64,000 nucleotides of DNA, from the NCBI GenBank assembly GCA_001600095.1, contig BCIX01000002.1, forward strand, positions 2,480,001 to 2,544,000. The letters are read 5' to 3'. Shown here piece after piece: positions 21,398 through 30,843 of this stretch. A program made the position numbers and the translations under genes. The stretch is from Bullera alba (lineage: Eukaryota; Basidiomycota; Tremellomycetes; Tremellales; Bulleraceae). Positions within the stretch are counted from its first letter, which is position 1, and the number at the start of each line of letters is the position of its first letter. The notes under the pieces were generated by a model. The model was not told the DNA's origin, made no database searches, and saw only the letters and a program-made list of their open reading frames with translations.

Positions 21398-22409
21398 TGT
21401 GATGTGCCGCTGGAGTGGCTCGGGCAGAGTAGTGTCAGTCTGGTAATTGAGCGGGAGAGTGGTAGATTCCGTGGGATGAATGGCAAGTAGTGAGCTGGAA
21501 GACGGGGTTCGCGTTGGCAGTGGACCACCTTGTCGATCTTAAGTAGGTATGGAGGCTGTTCAGTCGGGATGTGCTTGACCTGTTTACGTCCTCGGCATCA
21601 CCGGCCAGGGGCAGGATACTCGTGTGCAGCTCTGTGTACCTCTGTGTGCAGGACGCGTACAGGACGGCTCGGGCGAGGGACTGAGCGCCCGGCACGCACT
21701 GGGGCAGGCACTGAAGGGCACTGATGGGCAGGCACTGATTGGAGCTGTTTGACCATCGATGTTCTGATTTTTCAGCGTCGGCCTGCGTCGGCGCGTCGAG
21801 ATCAACAACCCCGGAGCAGATGTACCAGCCTTGCGGATGTGCTTATCACGAAGACGTGGGTGCCGAGGCCGGTACAGCGGAAGCGGAACGACTGACTGCA
21901 CTGCATGGCATAGGGAAGATCTTTGGTGTTGTGACTCGTTCCCGAGGAAACCTCTGACTCGGGGTCGGGGTGACCGACGGTCGTAAAAGCAAGCTGGAGT
22001 TGTTTCACCACCTATGACCTGGTGAACTTGATCGAGCCAAGCTTAGGCAAGAAAGAGCAGTCAACTAGGAAGAGCTCGGAAGGATCTGAGGAGCGAGACA
22101 AATCAAGACAAAGGACTTTCGCAGAGTGACGAGTTGATACATCCGTCCCGGGGACATGCTACAAGGCTACCTGCGTATATACGCTACATGGACTGAGCCC
22201 CCTGGCTGTGCTACGGACTGAGGTGCAGGTCTAGCAGTCAAGAGATTGGCGTAAGTGAGCGAGGTCGCTGTATTGATATGTGATCGTGGTCACGAGTGGT
22301 ATCTGGTAATGTGGTGACCGAAATCACCATGACCGGATTCACCGTTGGCAAGGCTGGTTAGCGAGCTTCCCGTGACGATTGGTAACCAATGTTGGGATCG
22401 GAAATGCGA
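21398..22409. other. spacer with small direct repeats, no gene seen
   Basis: About 1 kb. Near 21690-21740 the motif GGGCAGGCACTGA/GGGCACTGAT recurs three times in about 50 bp. No reading frame here has recognisable content. Lies between two unrecognised minus-strand genes in the least conserved part of the window. Confidence 0.4.
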
Positions 22410-22596
22410 GTGAGCGAGGTTGTAATTGGGAATGGAGTGAGCGAGATCACCGGTTATTTTGTGGGAGAGTGGGCGAGGTCGATCTTGGTGTGGTGGATGG
22501 GTGAGCGAGATCACTCTTGGTGTGGTGGACTGGTGAGCGAGATCCCTCGTGGCGTAGCGAAGGAGTTATCGAGGTCGCTCTTGGTTTGCCGGATGT
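22410..22596. repeat. 32-bp tandem repeat, about six units
   Basis: Units start at 22410 (27 bp), 22437, 22469, 22501, 22533 and 22565, the last five each exactly 32 bp apart. The shared core begins GTGAGCGAGATC and continues with a CTTGGTGTGGTGG-like part, decaying toward the right. Period 32 is not a multiple of three. The repeat overlaps the 3' end of the minus-strand gene ending at 22511. Confidence 0.85.
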
Positions 22597-23887
22597 AGTG
22601 ACCGAGCGAGTAGGTGATGGAGTTCGGTAAGACTAAGGGGTGCGGTCCGGCAAGGGTCTGGCCGCCGCAGTAAGGCATCATCGGACCTAGGAAGGTGAGT
22701 CGATGGGAGAAGGTTGATGTAGCGGGTTGTATCTCGTGACTTGTTCCGGGCGGCCCTCCAGGAGTTTCCATAGTGAGTGTCGTATCGACAAAACCCATAC
22801 CCGTCATGAAGCTTTTGACGAAAGGTTGAGCCATTGACTCGGTAACCGTTGTGTCGGGGGTGTCACTCTTGAAGTAGAATATACCCTGGCTCAATGGGTC
22901 TCTGGTGGATGCGGAGGCGTAGGTGCATTCGAAGTTGTGAGCTCGGACAGCTTGGCGAATGACCTCCATGTCGCCGCCGGACAGGATGAAAGACTTGGTG
23001 AAGAGGATACGGACTGAGTTTTTGTTGTCCTCCTTGGCGGTTGAATCACCGTCGGCGAAGGCGAGGTGAGCAAGGTCGATGAATCCCGCTCGCCCCTGAA
23101 TCTGATGTAAGACGATGAGGGCTCCTCGCTTGTTGACTCGTGCGTCGAAGAACCTTCTGCCCCAGGCTGCGTAGTTCTTTATGTCTTTGAGGCTGAGTCC
23201 GTAGACCTGAGGGACGAGTGATGGATGGCCGTAAATCGTTCAGCTGCTTGGGTCGGGGGCCTGTGCGGTGGTTGTCGTGGGGTAGGTTGGATCCGGGTCC
23301 TCACACACTACGTTGATAGTCTGCACCGGGGGTGGGATTCCGGCGGGAGGGGCGATTTATGCATTGGCTGGGGGCGGCTTTGGGAGGGAGAAGGCGCTGT
23401 TGCTGAGCGCCTTGGCTAGTGGGGTGGGGGGTCGGGAGCCCGTTGGGAAGAAGAAGTGCAACGGCTAGTACTTCTACTGGACGGGGGGATGTAGGGAACG
23501 AGCTAGTGGCGAAGCAGACCAAGGAGGAATTGCTGTGAGCGCGACAGATAAAGCTGGTACGCATCCAGGCCCTTGCATCGAGCAGGTATCGGTGTACATC
23601 ACCATGTCGACCACCAGGATTCTCCAGGGAGGTCGTGGCAGCACCTTTCGTAAGTCTAGAGCCTTGAGCTCAATTGTGTAGTGGGCCCAGACTGCGGACC
23701 TTTTTGCGCTGGTGAGATAAGCTGCGAGGATATCAGCCGTCCTGGATTGCCATTTCTCCAGGTTGGTACCGGCAAGGAGTCCCTTGAAGAAAGCCTTTCG
23801 ATCCTTGGCTGTCATGGGGACAGACAGGGGAACGAGGTCGTCCTCCGGTGAGGGTATTCCGAACTTTTTCGGGGGAGGTTCAGCCAT
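22511..23887 (-). CDS. unrecognised lineage-specific gene, exon structure unresolved
   Basis: I do not recognise it. A convincing last exon runs from about 23213 (acceptor CCCTCAG) to a stop at 22511. It reads VYGLSLKDIKNYAAWGRRFF, then RGALIVLHQIQGRAGFIDLA, SVRILFTKSFILSGGDMEVI and QPFVKSFMTGMGFVDTTL. The first exon probably starts at MAEPPPKKFGIPSPEDDLVP (23887) and runs through VWAHYTIELKALDLRK. The 450 bp between is longer than any normal intron here and must hold one or more exons I cannot place. The frame has no signal peptide or membrane segment. The last codons fall inside the 32-bp tandem repeat. It could also be a decaying gene. Confidence 0.5.
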
Positions 23888-24663
23888 GATGCCGCTGTGA
23901 CTCGAGGTCATCTCCTTCTGGCAACCATCTCGCGACGCACACAGGGGCACCTTATCACCGGAGTCGAGAGGGCTGTTCGGAGCGGGCACTGAGAGAGGGG
24001 ACATACCTAGAGACTCCAGCCGCGAACGTGATCCCTTCGCAGTCTTCCACCCAACGAGTCACCATCTAGTCATCGTAGATTATTGACGTCGATGTCGGGT
24101 GGTCCGAGCCAGCGGTGGACGAGGTGGTGAAGGCGTCCAGCTCCAGTCAGAGGCGTGCTTGACAGGAGTTGACAGGTGTCGAATAGCGAGACTGATCGAT
24201 GAGGAAGGCCAATAGTGGTTGAACGAGGAGTTTGGAGATCACTGTGTGTTGGATACAACGAGTAGGTAGACCAGAAGAATTTGGGAGAGAGGGGGAAGAG
24301 AACCAGGTCGACCAACCCCCCGTCGTCTTATGAGTCGTGAGGATTAAGAGAGGGTCAAGAAACAACAATCAGCCCGAGCCCGACTCAGGGCATTGAGTCC
24401 GCACGGGAACGAAAAGGATTAGGCGGTGAAGTGAAGCGCGGTGCTGACATAGACCCGGACCGAGTGGCCGAGCAGCCGAGAGCTTGAGACTGCTTGTATT
24501 ATTCACACACCCAACAGCAAATGTGTGTGTCTGCTGCGGGCTCTCAGATCGAGCTGAACCGGCCGGGAATTCGCGAGAATGCGATCACACCTGTAGAAGT
24601 GAGCGGTAGCCTGCGAATGCGAAAGCGAAGTGATCAGCTCTTGCCAGCTGCCAAAGTTCTAGA
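23888..24663. other. spacer, no gene seen
   Basis: About 780 bp between the unrecognised gene and GPI15. Short overlapping frames on the minus strand have no family content. GACCGAGTGGCCGAG near 24458 resembles a tRNA-Ser/Leu 5' half, but the rest of a tRNA is missing. Confidence 0.45.
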
Positions 24664-25573
24664 TCATGACTTTGCATCCCACTCGTCGTAGAGCGACTCT
24701 CTGATACCATGATAGACCTCCTGCAAGACTGGATGCCGCGGCGAGACCGCCTATAGTGATGTCCATGTCAGCGAGGTGTCCAGATCAAGGCTTGTGAACA
24801 CCACTCACGTCGAAAGCGACCGCCACGCCAGCCCCATTCTTCCTGATCACGGAGAGGTAGTACCTTACGGACCACTTTGTCAATCCCTCATTGATAACCA
24901 CTGTCGAGATGTCCTCTAGGGGGATGAACGTCTTTGTGGTCGACATCGGCCAAAGAGATCTTCCCCTTGGTCCAGCATGCTCGGGTCGCAGGGTTAGAAA
25001 GCGGGGTAGACTGAGGCCTCTCGTAGTGCTGAGCTGTATACCAACTTGGGGTAGAGGCACAACAGACTCTGCAAGGAATCAGCTAGGGAATTCAGATAGC
25101 GAATAGCTGGGGGACGTACGGTATAAGACAACTTTGGTCTTGCTGTACACGTGGATGATCGCCACAAGTCCCATAAGAGCCATTCCGAGCTATCCCCAAG
25201 ATATCAGCTACCCAATGCATACATGTAAGCTGGCTTTCGCACTCACCTTGTGGGGGTGGAACGTCGCCCATGTCAGATTGCGCAGTTCTGCCGAAATATT
25301 CTGCGGATCCAGCTTCAGAAGTATGAAGCTGAGAGCTAGGTACGACAACAGAAAGATCGGATCCCATCCGTCACCACGGACTATGCGGCCTGTTTTGAGG
25401 GTCTGGTAGTTGTAGACTCTGTACTCCACATGTCTGGCCTGATCCGATGAGGTGAGTGGGGTCGAGATGATCTCGAGCTCCGTGTTCCCGCTCAGCGGGG
25501 TTGCAGTGTGTGCCATCCTCGATGCTGGGGCCTTTGATGTGTCTGAAGTCGGGCTCGATGACACGCTAGGCAT
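24664..25573 (-). CDS. GPI15: GPI-GlcNAc transferase subunit, PIG-H/GPI15
   Basis: Subunit of the complex that makes GlcNAc-PI, the first step of GPI-anchor synthesis at the ER. The N-terminal half has VEYRVYNYQTLKTGRIVRG, a membrane hairpin (PIFLLSYLALSFILLKL, then LGMALMGLVAIIHVY) and the PIG-H domain. The domain reads VVPLPQVGIQLSTTRGLS, FIPLEDISTVVINEGLTKWS and VRYYLSVIRKNGAGVAVAFD. The last exon is PVLQEVYHGIRESLYDEWDA, stop at 24664. Introns are 50-60 nt and the splice at GTACGT/TTGCAG gives the correct frame into QSVVPLPQ. TFB3 starts 323 bp away on the other strand. Confidence 0.9.
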
Positions 25574-25896
25574 GACATGTCGTTCAACGAGCTAAAAAGA
25601 TGATGCTGGTTTAACGTTTATGAATAACTAGTGGTGTCAGGAAAGTGAGACGCCAAGCTGACGCTATAGGTTAGATGGCCCACGGTTGTACTGAGTATAG
25701 CTGGCTCTGAAACGGAGACTAGTCAAACTCCGCTAGCCCTTGGTCCGGCGGCTCGCTCGCCTGCTGCTGCTGCTGCTGCTGCTGCTCAGACCGGGACCAC
25801 AGAATACTCGACCTATCTCCATCTATCGCGCAGCTCGCTCACTCTACACTAAGCCGCTGTCCACCACTCACGTCTCTTCAGCACTATCCGCTGGTC
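25574..25896. promoter_or_regulatory. shared divergent promoter of GPI15 and TFB3
   Basis: 323 bp between divergent start codons, holding a CTG microsatellite about 110 bp before the TFB3 ATG. No other motif recognised. Confidence 0.55.
25761..25786. repeat. CTG trinucleotide microsatellite
   Basis: Eight and two-thirds uninterrupted copies of CTG, probably in the TFB3 leader or promoter. A frame through it would code poly-Leu but has no in-frame ATG link to TFB3. Confidence 0.9.
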
Positions 25897-27327
25897 ATGT
25901 CCCGGCCCGGCCCATCGAAGCCGGCTGTCGCGAGGCGACCGATCACAGGTCCAGCCAGGCGCACGCTAAACACCTCGGGCATTGCTCGCTCAAGCACGTC
26001 TGCCAACGGCAAACCTGACGATGGATACTTGTACGTCGCGGGCGTACGAGATCAATCGAAGCGAGTGGCCGAGTACAGAGTGAGGCATCTGCACAAAGCA
26101 CATACCCAAGGCGCTGGCTGACAGAGCGACTAGACAGATAGCGATACGTGCCCGATTTGTCATACGGACAGGCAGTTCAACAAGAATCTCAGGCTGCTCA
26201 TCTCGCCCTGCTATCACAAGATGTGCGAGAGCTGCATTGATAGACTGTTCACTCTCGGTCCTGAGCCGTGTCCTCAGTGTGGGAAGATCTTGCGGAAGAT
26301 CAATTTCGCCCATCAAACGTTCGAGGATCTCAAGGTGGAGAAAGAGGTGGCCGTGCGGCGGCGGATGGCCGAGTGGTGAGTTCAGTCCAGCCCAGTCTGC
26401 TGAAGAGAGCGAGAAATATCGGGGAGGATATTTGCTAACGCAGGGTTATCTCACAGCTATAACAAGCGAGCGGATGATTTCGCATCGTCGAAGGAGTATG
26501 ACGATTTCCTGGAACAGGCCGAGGATATCAGTGAGTGAAATCGTAGTCCGCACTACAATGGATCAGACGTGAGAGAATAACGCTGACGACGGTGACAGCG
26601 TTCAACCTGCTCAACGACATCGATCTCGAAAAGACGGAAGCGAGGATAGCAGAGTTCATGCAGAAGAACGCAAAGTCGATTGCGGCCAACAAGCAGAAAG
26701 CCCAGCGAGAGTTGTTGTCGCTGAACGAGAGGGAGGAGGAGATCAAGCGGGACAAGGACTTGTGGAGGAAGCAGATTGAGCAGAGCGAGATCTTTGAGGA
26801 GAGGGAGGAACAGAGAGTCAAGCGGGAGATCGTGGAGGCTATGGTGAGTGTTGTTCACTTTGGCTACTTCAGCAGGATCGGGATATTGCTGAGCTTCATG
26901 ACTGTAGGCACGTCAAGCCCATGCGACTGTAGAGGACATCAAAACGCGAGCCGCCGAGGCCAAGTTGATCAGAGAGCGTAATCTCATCGCCTCTATACCA
27001 CCTTCTTTGGTCGACCTACTGCCCAACAGGCTGAAACTCCATCATGTCAACACCGCTCATCATCAAACCGTAAAACTGGACACGGACGATCCTCTGTCCG
27101 TCCACTACAACGGTCCCTTTGTTCCATTCGCGTATTCCGACCCAAGCAAAGCCGAGTGGTCGGAGTGGTACGACCTGCTGGAGGATTATGTCGATGGGCG
27201 GAAGGGCGTGATGGACGTGAAGAAGGACAAGGAGGGGAGATTCCGAGGAGGCGGATTTGATCTGAAGCTCTTCTGGGAGATGGAGGTGAGGAGCGCAGTG
27301 GAGAGTCTGGGGGTCGAACCGCTCTGA
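25897..27327 (+). CDS. TFB3: TFIIH subunit TFB3 / MAT1 (CDK-activating kinase assembly factor)
   Basis: Links the CAK kinase module to core TFIIH for transcription and nucleotide excision repair. The N-terminus is a basic linker (MSRPGPSKPAVARRPITGP), then the RING finger after the first intron. Its ligands are visible in DSDTCPICHTDRQFNKNLR, ISPCYHKMCESCIDRLF and PEPCPQCGK. The MAT1 helical part follows: FEDLKVEKEVAVRRRMAEWY, EYDDFLEQAEDITFNLLNDI and the long coiled coil EREEEIKRDKDLWRKQIEQS. The C-terminal region (EMEVRSAVESLGVEPL) is the conserved cyclin/CDK-binding end. Four introns, about 370 residues, as expected for fungal TFB3. The acceptor chosen at 26144-26153 (GACTAG) gives YRTDSDTCPIC. 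Confidence 0.93.
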
Positions 27328-27836
27328 GGGCGTTCAGACTTCGCTCGTCGAATCATCGCGAGTAGAGCACTGTTGTAACGATTATCATCTGCATCTTTCC
27401 CCATTGCATGTAAGGCTTATATGACTCTAGTATTGTCTAGTCTCGTGTCTTGCTAGTAGGAAAGACTAAACTGGGGTATGGAGGAACCGGCCGAGAGGGC
27501 CACGGGCATAGTCCCTATCGGACTTTCGGTCGAAGCGTTGTGACGAGCCAAGAAGACGTTTGATTACGCCACCGAACGACTGTGCTCCTCCGCCGCTCGC
27601 TTTTTTATCAGATAAGCTGACCCTACTCTGCCTCCCTCTTCACACCTCCGTTCCTATCACCGCCAAGAGAGTCTTTTCGGTCGATAACACGTGAACTGCG
27701 CGCTCCCTCCTCCCGTCGCCAGAGTCTAGACACGTTGAGTACAATCAATCTAGCACTCGATAACGCGAGCAAGCGATCTACCTGTCTCCCTTTGATCCCA
27801 GCGTTCACATCCCCGATCGGCACCCAGCACGCCATA
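27328..27836. promoter_or_regulatory. spacer and upstream region of heme oxygenase
   Basis: About 510 bp between two plus-strand genes. GCTTTTTTATCAGATAAGC around 27599-27617 is an imperfect palindrome carrying a GATA motif (GATAAG), often a target of iron-responsive GATA factors in fungi. Whether it is used is inference. Confidence 0.45.
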
Positions 27837-29444
27837 ATGGAGGTCCTCATCCAAGACAAGCAGGTGAGTTGGTTCTCCACTTTGAATTCTCTACCGTATT
27901 GCCTCGAGTCTAAGTGCAGAGATCGCTCGGTGAACTCAGCCCGGCGTCTCGATACGATCCGACGTACCGTCGCTGTGACTTGGGAATCGATTGCTAATCA
28001 TGACTTGCCCCTTTGCCTCAATGGCATCCTTCAAATCGTTCGCTTTCGCATATCCGCAGCTCCATATCGAGACCACCTCGTCATCATCATCGTCCCCATC
28101 CAGCCCGTTGGTCTCGCCGCCATACACACCTTCCTTCCAGCCAAACTCGTTCGAGGCGTCGTACGCAAAGGCAAACCAGGCGAAGCCTATCGATGTAAGC
28201 CTCGACCAATTCGATCTCAATGATCTCGGTGCCGAGCTCGACTTGGGGGACAGTATCTCCAAGCTACTCAGGGTCGGCACACAGAGAGCACATGTCAATG
28301 CCGAACACTCGAAGGGAGCGGAGAAGCTGTTGAAGGGGGAATTGGGTCTGCAGGAGTATGTCCGATGGCTAGCCATCCTATGGAGGGTGTACGAGTGAGT
28401 GGTCATCCGATGATAGTGTCCCGAATCTACCGCTGCTATTGGACAGTTACTGATTTGGACGATAGCGCTCTCGAGCTCGGTCTCTCTGCACATTCCTCCA
28501 ACAACGTTCTTGAGCCAACGTACAACCCTGCAATGCTAGCCAGAGCGGGCCCTCTCGCCAACGACATTACCTATCTCCTCGCTCAATTACCCAGTGACCA
28601 AGTTACATCACCAGTCACGACGACACCCAGTGGTCCGCTGCCACCATTCCCCTTGCCACCATTCCTCGCAGAGCTGTGGACACATCCCGAGCCCGCTCTG
28701 CAGACATACCTCTCGCATATCAAGGATCTGTCCAGCTCATCCAAGTCGTCGCCCAGACTGCTGGCTCACGCTTACGTCAGGTATCTGGGTGACTTGTCCG
28801 GAGGGCAGTTCATCGCTGCTAGACTGAGAAAGACGTATGAACTGGGCGAGGCGGGTGGAAAGGGGTTAGAGTTCTACCACTTCAATCTAGATCACGGGCC
28901 GGAAGCCCTGGCGGAGGAGAGCCGAGCGGACAAGAAGAAGAGGCTGGAGGAGATCAAGGATTGGTACAGAAAGGGCATGGATGAGGGCGTTGGCGAGGAC
29001 TCGGATCTCAAGGGTAAGTGCTCCTATGGATTGCTGTCCCACCGAAGCTTTTGCTCATATTGCGACCTAGTCACGCTTGTCAAAGAGGCCAATCTCGCTT
29101 TCATCCTCAACACCCATTTATTCTCGCTCATCAGGGCAGACGGACCACCACCTTCCACCGTCAAGCTCACCCCGGCATCTCAGTCGCAGAGTCTGGTGGG
29201 TGCCGGTCAGCAATTGCGATACTTCGAGACACGAGAGTTGGCCCGTTTGGAGAAACAGAAGGAGCAGGAGAGGCTCAACCCGCCTAAACCCCCGCTGAGG
29301 TGGTACGAGATTGCCGAGCGCACTGCCCTGTTCACCGCGACGGTCGTGCTGGGCTGGGGACTCAGCACGTACGGCATGCCGTGGATCACGGAGAACGCTG
29401 GCAAGTACCTGGGTAGTGGATCTAGTCTCAGTGGAGAGCTCTAG
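27837..29444 (+). CDS. HMX1: heme oxygenase, C-terminally membrane-anchored
   Basis: Degrades heme to biliverdin, CO and iron; fungal homologues serve iron reuse. The core has SISKLLRVGTQRAHVNAEHS, where the His of RAHVNAEH matches the proximal heme ligand. The distal-helix signature is LLAHAYVRYLGDLSGGQF. Then LEFYHFNLDHGP, VKEANLAFILNTHLFSLI and a hydrophobic anchor near the C-terminus (ALFTATVVLGWGLSTYGM). Introns lie after GRVYE-type codons near 28396 and after DLK near 29014. The start is uncertain. ATG 27837 with a good GTGAGT donor at 27864 would splice to CAG|CTCCATATC at 28060. Unspliced alternatives are ATG 28000 or 28021, all in the same frame. A Ser-rich segment precedes the catalytic core. 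Confidence 0.9.
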
Positions 29445-30086
29445 GCAGTTGTTGTGTGGAAGTCGGCGGTTGTCTGTTTTGGATATCACTAGGATCGCAC
29501 CTGTTAGACATGTATCGATTGTCCTACTGAAGCAATGTTATTAATTTTGTCGATCCGCCCGAACTTGAATAAGAACTCAGTCGCAAGTGCCTGACTCTCA
29601 CCTAACAATGAAGTAGGGTCGGCCTGACAAATACTAACATCCCTTGCGTGCGTACCGACACGATCGATCACCTTCATTCGTTGCCATGTCGGCGCACACA
29701 GCACGCTCGTACACTTCTACCGCATTCATAAACACCTACAGACCGAAAGAAACAATGCTAGTACCAACAAAAATGATGCGAGAACCACTCCCTCGATCTG
29801 GTGTCTCGGGTATTACGAGTGTACGAGTGAATTAATAGGGATGGAAATCGTCGCTATGCTATGCGATGGATCGTGGTGAGAAGGCCAAGTGTAAATCGGT
29901 CCTTCCCGTCGTGATTGTGTCGTGTCGTGCGTTCTTATGCGAGGTGATGGATGTAACCTTTAAACCGTCCACAGCCCACACTGCCTTCCCTTGTTTCCTT
30001 TCCCTTCTTCCTTGCGCAAACCAACCCTCAAGCCAGATATGGCACCGTCTCCTCCGAGAGAGACAGGAGCGAGCAGTCGCGACCTC
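29445..30086. other. convergent spacer, no gene seen
   Basis: About 640 bp between converging 3' ends of the heme oxygenase and CKS1 genes. No frame with recognisable content on either strand. Expected to hold both 3' UTRs. Confidence 0.5.
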
Positions 30087-30843
30087 CTACTTGTGCACGG
30101 CGATGGCGTTGTTGTTGACGTGTCGGGCGGCAGTGGAAGCGGAGAAAGGTGGATGGATCTGGTCATAGTTCTTCGGTCGTCGGAACAGGAGGACGTGCTG
30201 AGAGAGGGTCATCAGCATAGCGTTCCGTGAGATGAGCCTCTTCCCCGCCAATCGGTACAGCAGGTGAAGTGTCCGCATTGAGTCTCAAGTGGGAAGACTG
30301 GCTCACCGGTTCCTGCGGATTCGTTAGCTATTGACACTCTGCACGCGGAAAGGTTCTGTGGCTCACAGGATCATGACGCATGTACATTTCCCATCTGACG
30401 AGGAGACGCAAGTCAGCTTTCGAGTCTCCAGCTGACGTCGCGAATACCCACCCTGGCGACTGCCTGATGCCCAGACCTCTCCACACGTCTTCTGGGCAGA
30501 TTCCAGGTGGACAATAACGCAGCAGCTGCTTGGGGATCTGGGACATAGGTCAGTAGTGCCTCCTCTCTGGTCGCGTGCCTTACTCACGATGACATGTCTG
30601 GAAAGGCGAGGTGATAGCTCGGTCAGAAGGTGGTCACGCGAGCACGGCATGACAGCCCGCCTAAGCTCACCTGTACTCCCAGTCCTCGTCTAAAGTAGCC
30701 ATCAGCGTCTGCCTCTCTATCGGGCAGTGATTGTCCGATCACTCACTCGAATACCTCGCGCTGTACGTGATCTTCTCCGCGAACGCCTGGATAGCCTTCT
30801 GCTTCTCCTCGGCCGAGTATGGTTTCTGCTGGTACTTGGACAT
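30087..30843 (-). CDS. CKS1: cyclin-dependent kinase regulatory subunit CKS1 in seven exons
   Basis: Small CDK-docking subunit needed for cell-cycle progression. The 118-residue product begins MSKYQQKPYSAEEKQ, then ITYSARYSNEDWEYRHVI, IPKQLLRYCPPGICPEDVWR, GLGIRQSPGWEMYMRH, DPEPHVLLFRRPKNYDQ, and a short tail. The CKS phosphate-binding and HxPEPHxLLFRR motifs are clear. Exons: 30747-30843 (97 nt), 30671-30689 (19), 30588-30597 (10), 30452-30537 (86), 30367-30394 (28), 30307-30312 (6, coding EP) and 30087-30197 (111). They total 357 nt, exactly 119 codons. The 6-nt exon provides the Glu-Pro of the PEPH motif. All junctions are GT-AG. Confidence 0.93.

Noticed and set aside
24455..24560. Possible tRNA (GACCGAGTGGCCGAG resembles a tRNA-Ser/Leu 5' half)
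   Set aside because: No matching T-arm GTTCGAATC or acceptor 3' half follows and the anticodon arm does not pair.
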